Shown one piece after another: positions 1-5,491 of a DNA stretch of 23,996 nucleotides. A program made the translations under genes and the position numbers. The number at the start of each line of letters is the position of its first letter. The first letter of the stretch is position 1. Location: positions 1-23,996 of the IMG/VR virus record IMGVR_UViG_3300006862_000008; one strand, given 5' to 3'. The notes under the pieces were generated by a model. That model ran no database searches. It had not been told where the DNA came from and was given only the letters and a program-made list of their open reading frames with translations. This DNA is from a virus.

Positions 1-112
1 AAAAAATAATTTTATTTACTTATTATTCAATTAAACTTATCACGCCATTGCCAAACCAACTATAGGAGTTAGCATGGCAAAGAAACAAAAATCAGCAGAA
101 GATATAATCTAT
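1..112 (+). repeat. Inverted duplication, left arm
   Basis: This arm matches the reverse complement of 337-451. The outer 34 bases are identical (1-34 against 451-418), followed by a less conserved stretch, a conserved CCAACT...TAGGAGTT block and the first 13 codons of a small gene. The arm therefore contains a promoter-like element, a ribosome-binding site and a gene start. It begins at the edge of the window, so its true outer limit is unknown. The coding part is about 79% identical, so this is an old duplication rather than a simple read chimera. Confidence 0.9.
13..27 (+). promoter_or_regulatory. Promoter-like 15-mer, copy 1
   Basis: TATTTACTTATTATT occurs here, on the minus strand at 425-439, and on the plus strand at 23809-23823. 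In all three places it points toward a gene whose ATG lies 46-49 nt downstream. The core TATTAT resembles a sigma-70 -10 box, although no good -35 is obvious; read instead as TTTACT, it could be a -35 with a TA-starting hexamer 17 nt later. A promoter role is inferred from the repetition and constant spacing. Confidence 0.5.
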
Positions 113-169
113 TTATTTCCCTTTGTTTTTTTTTATTCATTAATAAATATATTACACAAAAATTTATAA
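74..169 (+). CDS. 31-aa peptide sharing its N-terminus with the minus-strand acidic protein; possible truncated copy
   Basis: ATG at 74 follows a TAGGAG ribosome-binding site at 63-68. The product starts MAKKQKSAEDIIY and then becomes a hydrophobic stretch (LFPFVFFYSLINIL) ending in HKNL. The first 13 residues match those of the convergent gene at 214-375 (MAKKSKSAEDIIY). Six of the 13 codons differ, and five of those changes are synonymous, which suggests that both copies were translated under selection before or after duplication. After codon 13 the two genes have nothing in common. It may be a decayed duplicate that lost its acidic tail, or a small single-pass membrane peptide. I do not recognise a family. 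Confidence 0.45.
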   Translation: MAKKQKSAEDIIYLFPFVFFYSLINILHKNL

Positions 170-182
170 TGGATCAAGTAAA

Positions 183-200
183 GGTGGCATTGCTGCCACC
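183..200 (-). terminator. Hairpin terminator of the minus-strand (late) unit
   Basis: On the minus strand GGTGGCA-GCAA-TGCCACC forms a perfect 7-bp GC-rich stem closed by a GCAA (GNRA-type) tetraloop and is followed by TTTACTT. It lies 13 nt past the stop of the 214-375 gene, the last minus-strand gene in the window. The plus-strand side has no T run, so it looks directional, ending the minus-strand transcripts. The U tract is short and interrupted. Confidence 0.6.
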
Positions 201-213
201 AATACTATGTGGA

Positions 214-375
214 TTACTCTTCTTCTGAATCTTCTAGATCAAGTTCATCCTCATCTAGATCATCTTCATCTTCAGAGATATAGTTATCATCTGGATCAAG
301 TTTCAATTGGAGATCATCCAATAAATCTTTGATCTCATATATGATGTCTTCTGCAGACTTACTTTTCTTTGCCAT
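214..375 (-). CDS. Very acidic 53-aa protein, unknown function
   Basis: ATG at 375 has a TAGGAG site about 7 nt upstream, inside the inverted repeat, and the stop is TAA at 216-214. The product begins MAKKSKSAEDIIY, continues through a short helical-looking part (EIKDLLDDLQLKL), and ends in an acidic tail running from about residue 27 to the C-terminal SEEE. I count 24 Asp/Glu against 5 Lys, a net charge near -19. It is the last gene before the terminator at 183-200. Small acidic phage proteins are sometimes DNA mimics (T7 Ocr is the classic case), but this protein is much shorter and I see no homology to Ocr, so a mimic role is only a hypothesis. The start and reading frame are supported by the duplicated N-terminus at 74-112. 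Confidence 0.7.
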   Translation of the reverse strand: MAKKSKSAEDIIYEIKDLLDDLQLKLDPDDNYISEDEDDLDEDELDLEDSEEE

Positions 376-451
376 GCACAAACTCCTATTAGTTGGTTAG
401 GCAGTGCGGAAATAGAATTAATTGAATAATAAGTAAATAAAATTATTTTTT
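337..451 (-). repeat. Inverted duplication, right arm
   Basis: This is the partner of 1-112, read on the minus strand. It holds the promoter-like 15-mer (425-439), a leader, the ribosome-binding site and codons 1-13 of the acidic-protein gene. The unique sequence between the arms (113-336) holds the divergent 3' parts of both small genes and the terminator. Transcripts from the two arms would be convergent and partly complementary. Confidence 0.9.
425..439 (-). promoter_or_regulatory. Promoter-like 15-mer, copy 2
   Basis: This is the minus-strand copy of TATTTACTTATTATT, ending 49 nt before the ATG at 375. The identity with copy 1 extends over 34 bases here (418-451). If it is a promoter, the acidic gene has its own start site as well as read-through from the late genes upstream. 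Confidence 0.5.
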
Positions 452-477
452 ATAACTTATTGTTTTGTAACTATTAT

Positions 478-603
478 TTATTTATTTTTATTATAGAATT
501 CTTCAACTGCTTTAGCATAGTCTTTCCAAAACTTCTTAGCATCTTCAAAAGCATCTGCGTAAAACTTAGTAAAGTATTCTTTGATTGATTTGTAATCAAG
601 CAT
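478..603 (-). CDS. 41-aa aromatic-rich helical peptide
   Basis: ATG at 603 is preceded by GGAG at 611-614 with a 7-nt spacer, and the stop is TAA at 480-478. The 41-residue product (starts MLDYKSIKEYFTKFY) is rich in Phe/Tyr/Trp (11 of 41) and Lys/Asp/Glu. Hydrophobic or aromatic residues recur every 3-4 positions, as expected for an amphipathic helix. It sits downstream of the glycosyltransferase gene and upstream of the acidic gene, on the same strand. I do not recognise a family. Supporting it are the good ribosome-binding site, its position in the operon and a non-random composition; against it is its small size. Confidence 0.55.
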   Translation of the reverse strand: MLDYKSIKEYFTKFYADAFEDAKKFWKDYAKAVEEFYNKNK

Positions 604-648
604 TTAAAAACTCCAGTTCTTGTTCATTATATGGTGCCATGACAGCTA

Positions 649-667
649 TATAATATATGATATTATA
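649..667. repeat. AT-rich dyad between the 41-aa gene and the glycosyltransferase
   Basis: TATAATAT-ATG-ATATTATA is a perfect 8-bp inverted repeat in the short gap downstream of the glycosyltransferase gene. It could be an operator, a weak promoter or chance in AT-rich DNA. It has no T run and is too weak for a convincing terminator. Confidence 0.3.
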
Positions 668-677
668 TTTACAAGAC

Positions 678-1433
678 TTAACGTCTGTTTATTTGATCTA
701 TGAATTTGCCGTAGTATTCTGTAGATCCTAAATGATTTATAGGCGTAGATAAGTCTGTCCAGATTTCAAAGCCACACTCTTCAGCTAATCTACAGAAGTA
801 ATAATCTTCAGATAAGAATCTATTAACACCATCTTTTTCTTTATATATTCCAACAGGAAAGAAATCATAAGCATTATCTGATCCTTCTATTCCTGTTCTT
901 AAATCTGGTTTATATTTAAGATTAGGAAATTTCTTCATGATTGTAGTAAACACTTCACGTTTAATCATCATAAAACCTGTGGCACTTTCTTTCACACGAG
1001 CGAATCCTTCTCTAAATTCTGTGTTAGGATATAGATTAACATTAAACTGTAACAAATAATCACGCATTAATTTTTCATCTATATCTGTATTCTTCTTGAT
1101 ACGATCTAGTAATTGCTGCCAATAGAAACCTTTGACAGGATAAGTGCAGGTTACAACTTCTTTATTAAAATCTATTATTCTTTTTAGATTATCAATAGTG
1201 AAACCTATGTCAGCATCAATGAATAATAAGTGTGTTCCATTAAATTCTTTATTATCTAAGAACTTAGTTACAAATTTATTTCTAGCACGATTGATTAATG
1301 ATTCAGTTGGAAGTGTTTCAACTCTGATATTATGTCCAGAATCATTTAACCAACGTAATGTATTTAGTATGGAATGGAATGTTAGATTAGAAACATTTCC
1401 ACCATAACAGGGGATTGCTATTAAGATGTTCAT
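678..1433 (-). CDS. GT-A type glycosyltransferase-like protein
   Basis: The 251-aa protein starts with a Rossmann-like strand and glycine turn (IAIPCYGG, residues 5-12). It has a SLINRARN segment (45-52) and a DxD metal/nucleotide-sugar motif in FIDADIGF (D73, D75). Further along are ATGFMMIKREVF (151-162), an acidic LSEDYYFC motif (207-214) that could supply the catalytic acid, and NHLGS near the C-terminus. This is the layout of family-2-like GT-A glycosyltransferases, which move a sugar from a nucleotide-sugar donor. It is the last large gene after the fibre-tip cassettes, so modification of host surface sugar or of a virion protein is plausible. The acceptor cannot be read from sequence. 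No clear ribosome-binding site precedes ATG 1433. Confidence 0.75.
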   Translation of the reverse strand: MNILIAIPCYGGNVSNLTFHSILNTLRWLNDSGHNIRVETLPTESLINRARNKFVTKFLDNKEFNGTHLLFIDADIGFTIDNLKRIIDFNKEVVTCTYPVKGFYWQQLLDRIKKNTDIDEKLMRDYLLQFNVNLYPNTEFREGFARVKESATGFMMIKREVFTTIMKKFPNLKYKPDLRTGIEGSDNAYDFFPVGIYKEKDGVNRFLSEDYYFCRLAEECGFEIWTDLSTPINHLGSTEYYGKFIDQINRR

Positions 1434-1482
1434 TGTTGTATGAACAGTATTTATATCTTATTCTTTAGGATTGTTAAATCTA

Positions 1483-1809
1483 TTATTTTGGATATTTAGC
1501 TTTAACTGCTAAACAATCGTTAATGTATTTTTGTATTTGAGCATTATCACCTTTAACAACACCATCTAGGTATTCTTTAAAGTCAGGATATTCTTTTGCT
1601 CTATTTGCTTTAACTAGGTTTAGTCTTTCAATTTCATTGGCTTGTTCTTCAAAGGCATCTAGTTGTGCCATTGTAGGTTTAGGTATATCAAGATTCCATT
1701 CAGCTATGAATACTCCTTTACCATCTAAATTGTCTTGTAATAGTACATCTTTAGAAAAATTTACTTCCTTGTTTGTGTATAGTTTTATTTTAATATCTAT
1801 ATTTTTCAT
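1483..1809 (-). CDS. Tail fibre assembly chaperone-like protein (cassette 3)
   Basis: This is a 108-aa protein whose C-terminal half has the pattern of the small proteins that follow marine phage tail fibres: a charged helix (LDAFEEQANEIERLNLVKA), then EYPDFKEYLDGVVKGD and a final C-x-AVKAKYPK. It starts 3 nt after the stop of the fibre gene at 1813-2652, so the pair is probably translationally coupled. Related short proteins follow the other two fibre-tip genes (3301-3600 and 4232-4522), though this one has a different N-terminal half. The likely role is folding or attachment of the fibre tip just upstream. The family is XkdW/tail-fibre-chaperone-like by pattern, not by search. Confidence 0.65.
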   Translation of the reverse strand: MKNIDIKIKLYTNKEVNFSKDVLLQDNLDGKGVFIAEWNLDIPKPTMAQLDAFEEQANEIERLNLVKANRAKEYPDFKEYLDGVVKGDNAQIQKYINDCLAVKAKYPK

Positions 1810-1812
1810 AAT

Positions 1813-2652
1813 TTATGCTATTTTCCAACCTGTCCAAATGGCTTCTCCACCAATAGCACCATTATTGAATTCTCTACTAGAACCTAATGAAGTCCATTTT
1901 GCAAATATTTCTATATAATCAGTAGCAGCCAAGGTAACTTTATATGCTGTAGCCATATAACATTCACCATCAGCAGAACCTATAATTGATTTATAAACAT
2001 CTGTGTTTGATGATGCACTACCATTTTTATAATATGCTAAAAATGCTATATCTTGATCGCTATTTAATCTGAAAGAACAAAAACAATTAAAAAGATAAGT
2101 ACCAGCTTCACTTGCTGTAAATCTATAATTAGTAGTTGGATCAAATTCATTAAAATTATCTATTAATTGTTGATTCCAAGTTGTTTTGTAAAAAACATTT
2201 TGTGTTGTCAAGGTTGTTGTTGAAGTAGTTGCCGCCATAAATCTTAATTGTGCATTATCAGTTGAAATATTATTTGGTGTTACAAGTCCAAAAGTATTAT
2301 TACCTTTTAGTAAGGTTGTAGCATCTTTAGTTCCAGTAGCAGTTAGTTTAGCTAAAGATACAGTATTATCAGAAGGTGTACCTAAATTTAATACATCTCC
2401 TAATACTAAAATAAAATCTATTGTATCAGATGAAGTTAAAGCATCTGAGAATACGATTGTTGAACCTGATATTGTATAAGCTGAAGTTGGCGATTGAATA
2501 ACACCATTTAAAGATACGATGCAGTTGTTTGCAGATTGTGGGTAATAAGAAACTCCACCATTTAATAAATTGTATGTAGCTGTAGCAGATGTAGTAATTG
2601 TATCTAGCTTTACAAAGTTTCCTACAATGGGAGTACGTCCAATATATGACAA
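1813..2652 (-). CDS. Fibre-tip protein with C1q-like jelly-roll C-terminus (cassette 3), TTG start
   Basis: The protein is 279 aa. Residues 1-95 (YIGRTPIVGNF, then SLNGVIQSPTSAYTISGSTIVFSDA) form the beta-rich repeat used in marine phage fibres to join modules. Residues 150-279 (FTASEAGTYLFNCFCSF, FLAYYKNGSAS, KVTLAATDYIEIFAKW) resemble a C1q/TNF-type trimeric jelly roll, a common receptor-binding fold. The start appears to be TTG at 2652-2650, immediately after the TAG of the HNH gene. AGGAG (2663-2667) lies 10 nt upstream, inside the HNH coding sequence, which supports this unusual start. The chaperone-like gene follows 3 nt after its stop. Confidence 0.75.
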   Translation of the reverse strand: MSYIGRTPIVGNFVKLDTITTSATATYNLLNGGVSYYPQSANNCIVSLNGVIQSPTSAYTISGSTIVFSDALTSSDTIDFILVLGDVLNLGTPSDNTVSLAKLTATGTKDATTLLKGNNTFGLVTPNNISTDNAQLRFMAATTSTTTLTTQNVFYKTTWNQQLIDNFNEFDPTTNYRFTASEAGTYLFNCFCSFRLNSDQDIAFLAYYKNGSASSNTDVYKSIIGSADGECYMATAYKVTLAATDYIEIFAKWTSLGSSREFNNGAIGGEAIWTGWKIA

Positions 2653-3297
2653 CTATGCTACTCTCCTTTCCCAATATGCTTTTGTTTTTTGTGAATATAT
2701 ATTTTTTAATTCTTTAGTCATGTAAGACATATCTCTACCAAGTTTATATCCATTATTCAAATATTCTTGCTTTAATTCTTTTTGTATTCTTTTAGATTTA
2801 TTATCTTTATTAACCCAAATTGAATTAGAATATATTTCACTATATCTTTTTCTTTGCTTATCTGAATAAACTTGAAACTGTCTAGCATATTTAATCTTTG
2901 CTTTAGTTTCTGCTGAAAGTTTCTTTCCTCTCATTTTCATTTTTGTTTCTTCAGTATGTTTAAATCCTGTATGTAAAATACCATATTCAATTCTAAACTT
3001 TTGATACATTCTTGAATTAATTTTATAAAATCTTTGTGTGCTTTTTGGTTTTACATTCATATAAAGAAAACCTTTAATCATTTTAAATCTATATTTTTTA
3101 GTTACGCAGAATGGCAAAAGCATGTGAATTATGTAATGCTCTCTAGCTGTTAAAGCTACAAGGTTATCTTTATCATTTGAACCACCACAGCTTTTAGGAA
3201 TGATATGGTGAACTTCTTTATATCCTTCTAATGTTCTGTTCTTAGCTCTAGCAATTATCTTATCATGCCAAACTTTATATTTGTTTTCAATAAACAT
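2653..3297 (-). CDS. HNH homing endonuclease with NUMOD-type repeats
   Basis: The 214-aa protein has an N-terminal HNH core: EVHHIIPKSCGG (H30, H31), DNLVALT (N45) and REHYIIHMLL (H54, H58). A NUMOD3-like DNA-binding stretch follows at about 111-140 (GFKHTEETKMKMRG, KLSAETKAKIKYARQ). Near the C-terminus is a W-V-N...SKR...NNGYKLGR module (161-188) also seen in phage homing endonucleases. Such enzymes cut a specific site and are copied into it by repair. The gene starts 3 nt after chaperone 3301-3600 and ends directly against the TTG start of fibre 1813-2652, so it sits between two receptor-binding cassettes without disrupting either. Its last codons carry the ribosome-binding site of the next gene. 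Confidence 0.9.
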   Translation of the reverse strand: MFIENKYKVWHDKIIARAKNRTLEGYKEVHHIIPKSCGGSNDKDNLVALTAREHYIIHMLLPFCVTKKYRFKMIKGFLYMNVKPKSTQRFYKINSRMYQKFRIEYGILHTGFKHTEETKMKMRGKKLSAETKAKIKYARQFQVYSDKQRKRYSEIYSNSIWVNKDNKSKRIQKELKQEYLNNGYKLGRDMSYMTKELKNIYSQKTKAYWERRVA

Positions 3298-3300
3298 AAA

Positions 3301-3600
3301 TTATTTTGGATATTTCTGTTTAACTGCGTTGATGGCTTGTTGCCATTTATTAGTGCCATTAATCTTATCCCAATACTGCATATCAAGTTGCTCTTGTATT
3401 GAAGGATAGTCTTTGGCTCTATCTCTTTGGTATTTATTAGAATTATATTCTGTAATTAGTTCTTGTTGCTTAGCAAGTATTTCATTTGCAGGAATTGGTG
3501 TAGTTCCATTAAACCAAGTTATTTGATTTATATCTTCATCATTAACACTAACTTGTGCATTAGGATTAATTGCAAGTATTGATTTAATTATATCAGTCAT
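3301..3600 (-). CDS. Tail fibre assembly chaperone-like protein (cassette 2)
   Basis: The 99-aa protein has the pattern INPNAQVSVNDEDINQITW, then an AKQQEL helix, then RDRAKDYPSIQEQLDMQYWD and a final VKQKYPK. This is the XkdW-like/tail-assembly chaperone pattern that follows many phage fibre genes. It is clearly paralogous to 4232-4522: both have AQVSV..(D/E)DIN..IWxN/D, KQxEL, QLDxxY and end near YPK/NPK. It begins 1 nt after the stop of fibre 3602-4159. The likely role is chaperoning that fibre; function is inferred from family pattern and position. Confidence 0.7.
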   Translation of the reverse strand: MTDIIKSILAINPNAQVSVNDEDINQITWFNGTTPIPANEILAKQQELITEYNSNKYQRDRAKDYPSIQEQLDMQYWDKINGTNKWQQAINAVKQKYPK

Positions 3601-3601
3601 A

Positions 3602-4159
3602 TTAACCTTTTATTTCAATTAAAGTAATATTAGAAGCTGTTCTTGCTAAATTAGAACTATCACCATCATTTGTTGAACGATTAATAGCAAATGTAGTTGC
3701 TGAAATAATTCTTCCTTGAATTTTATATGTTGTGCTAGATGTTGTGCTTGGACTATCTAAAAATGATAAATGAGTACATCTTATTGTACCAGAAGTTCCT
3801 AAATTATACATATCACCACCTGAAGCTAAAGTTCTACTTCCAGCTGCAGCACCAACATTTATATCAGTAGAAGTTCTTACTAACTTAATATATGCTTGGT
3901 CTAAAGCACCACCATTTATTTCTACTAAAACTAAAATTTTATTACTAGTAGATGAAGGAGTAATTGAAGCTGACATTCCTGTTATATCTGTGTATGAAGT
4001 AGATGTTGTTGTAAATGTATCAGTCTTAGTTGTTGAAACAACTTGTAATACAGCACCAGCACCTAATTTGGTTGTTGCTATTGCAGCACTAGCATTAATA
4101 TCGGCATTAACTATTGTGCCATCAGTTATTCCTAGTGATTGTATTTTTGTTAGTGGCAT
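3602..4159 (-). CDS. Fibre-tip / receptor-binding protein (cassette 2)
   Basis: This is a 185-aa protein. The N-terminal stem (MPLTKIQSLGITDGTIVNA, then DINASAAIATTKL, residues 1-32) is shared almost word for word with fibre 4525-5094. The rest is a beta-sandwich of the type TSTSYTDITGMSASITPSS.SNKILVLVEI ... FLDSPSTTSSTTYKIQGRI ... INRSTNDGD ... ITLIEIKG, a tip domain very common in marine phages. The gene is followed after 1 nt by its chaperone-like partner. It probably sits on the tail and contacts the host surface; whether it binds protein or sugar is not visible. Confidence 0.75.
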   Translation of the reverse strand: MPLTKIQSLGITDGTIVNADINASAAIATTKLGAGAVLQVVSTTKTDTFTTTSTSYTDITGMSASITPSSTSNKILVLVEINGGALDQAYIKLVRTSTDINVGAAAGSRTLASGGDMYNLGTSGTIRCTHLSFLDSPSTTSSTTYKIQGRIISATTFAINRSTNDGDSSNLARTASNITLIEIKG

Positions 4160-4231
4160 GTCTAAATTCCTCTTATAGTTTTATTAACAGTCTTTACAAG
4201 GAATTTCAACATGAAGCATAAATGCAGCATA

Positions 4232-4522
4232 CTATTCCTTAGGATTGTTAAGTTTAATATTAGCTATTCTAGCTTTCCAGCTATCTAAACCATTATGATA
4301 AATCTCATCTAATTGAAATACAACAGTTCCATATTCTTTACGTCTATTTTCATAAACATCTTCTAATGATTGTAATTCAGATTGTTTATCTAGTATTTGT
4401 TGATTAGTAATGTTTGTTGGATTATTATCATGCCAAATTAATGTATTAATATCATCTCCTGATACTGAAACTTGTGCATCTTTTTTTATTGAAGTTATTG
4501 CAGTACAAATATTTATTTTCAT
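4232..4522 (-). CDS. Tail fibre assembly chaperone-like protein (cassette 1)
   Basis: This 96-aa protein is paralogous to 3301-3600. It has KKDAQVSVSGDDINTLIWHD, then ILDKQSELQSLEDVYENRRKE, then VVFQLDEIYHNGLDSWKARI and a terminal LNNPKE. The QLD-x-IYHNGLDSWK block is the most typical part of the XkdW-like family. It starts 2 nt after the stop of fibre 4525-5094. The gap to the next gene (4160-4231) is 72 nt, longer than elsewhere in the cluster, and contains distant inverted repeats (AAATTCC/GGAATTT) that may fold. Confidence 0.7.
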   Translation of the reverse strand: MKINICTAITSIKKDAQVSVSGDDINTLIWHDNNPTNITNQQILDKQSELQSLEDVYENRRKEYGTVVFQLDEIYHNGLDSWKARIANIKLNNPKE

Positions 4523-4524
4523 AA

Positions 4525-5094
4525 TTAACCTTTAATTTCCATTACTATTATTTGTGCTACACGATTAGTAGAACCCATATATCCAGTTCCACCAGAAACT
4601 CTCATATAGCATTGGTAAGTTATTGCAGAAGTTGTATTTGGTGAATCTAAATGACAATAAGATACAACACCATCTATTGCAGCATTAAAAGTATCAATAT
4701 ATCCTATTCCATTTGAACCACCTAAATTGGTTGAATCTTTAAAAATCGTATAAAAAACAACAGCAGAATTAGTATAACCATAATGAGTAGCAAATATTGC
4801 AAATTTACTAGAAGTTGCTGATGGAGTAATTGTTACTGATAATGTATTTGAAGCAGTAACAAAAGATGTTGATGTTGTACTTCTTTGTGTTGAATCGGTA
4901 GCACCTAAAACCTGAATAACTTGTCCAGCAGTAGCACCAACACCAGATAATTTTGTAGAAGCGATTGCGGCACTTGCATTTATATCTGCATTGACAATAG
5001 TACCATCTACAATCTTTGCAGATGTTATAATACCATCAGCTATATCCGCAGAAGTTAAAGGAACTTGTGCTGGTGTATTTCCTATAAAAGGCAT
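4525..5094 (-). CDS. Fibre-tip / receptor-binding protein (cassette 1)
   Basis: This is a 189-aa protein. Its stem (MPFIGNTPAQVPLTSADIAD, GIITSAKIVDGTIVNADINA, SAAIASTKL) shares DGTIVNADINASAAIA with fibre 3602-4159. The tip follows the same plan (TSTSFVTASNTLSVTITPSATSSKFAIFA ... LDSPNTTSAITYQCYMRV ... IIVMEIKG), but the sequence between the fixed framework motifs differs, as expected for two specificities on one scaffold. The DNA of the shared stem has diverged at third positions, so the duplication is not recent. It is followed after 2 nt by a chaperone-like gene. Confidence 0.75.
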   Translation of the reverse strand: MPFIGNTPAQVPLTSADIADGIITSAKIVDGTIVNADINASAAIASTKLSGVGATAGQVIQVLGATDSTQRSTTSTSFVTASNTLSVTITPSATSSKFAIFATHYGYTNSAVVFYTIFKDSTNLGGSNGIGYIDTFNAAIDGVVSYCHLDSPNTTSAITYQCYMRVSGGTGYMGSTNRVAQIIVMEIKG

Positions 5095-5103
5095 TGTTTA
5101 TTC

Positions 5104-5430
5104 CTATGTTGAAATATCGTCAACTGCACTAACAATTACATCTAAAGATGTAGCTGTGTCAGAAATTACTTTTAGTGCATCACCAGATTCAAGAACGAAT
5201 TTAGCACCACCATCAATAACTTGTAATGATGATCCTGCTGGAATTGGTGCATTTTTTACTATGTAATAATCTGCAGCACTTGATGTAATATATACTGAAG
5301 CATTAACAGCTGAAGCAGTTGTGTTAGCTATAGATATTCCTATAATTGTATCGTAACTATTTGCAGTTAATAATGTACTAGCAGAAGTTGTTACGTTTCT
5401 TGCTATGTATCTTCTAAAATTTTGTGCCAT
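5104..5430 (-). CDS. Small beta-rich virion protein, probably tail-associated
   Basis: The 108-aa protein (starts MAQNFRRYIARNVTT) has alternating small, hydrophobic and polar residues typical of a beta-sandwich: TIIGISIANTTASAVNASVYI, then a YYIVKNAPIPAGSSLQVIDG turn, then GDALKVISDTATSLDVIVS. It resembles small proteins found beside tail fibre genes in marine phages, probably decorating or connecting fibres. It lies between the main tail fibre and the first fibre-tip cassette, 9 nt before the latter. No catalytic motif is seen. Confidence 0.55.
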   Translation of the reverse strand: MAQNFRRYIARNVTTSASTLLTANSYDTIIGISIANTTASAVNASVYITSSAADYYIVKNAPIPAGSSLQVIDGGAKFVLESGDALKVISDTATSLDVIVSAVDDIST

Positions 5431-5491
5431 TTAAATCCTTATTTAAATTTCTTTATTGAGTTTACGAAATAAAGCCATAGTATATTTTTCA

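Noticed and set aside
596-640. 14-aa ORF overlapping the start of the 41-aa gene
   Set aside because: No ribosome-binding site and too short to judge; mentioned only as a possible coupling element.
2426-2674. 82-codon open frame overlapping the HNH/fibre junction on the minus strand
   Set aside because: It overlaps the well-supported fibre reading in another frame, with Cys/Tyr/Ile-rich composition and no family features.
5451-5474. CTTTATT...AATAAAG hairpin after the tail fibre gene as a terminator
   Set aside because: Only AT pairs with a 10-nt loop; too weak to assign.
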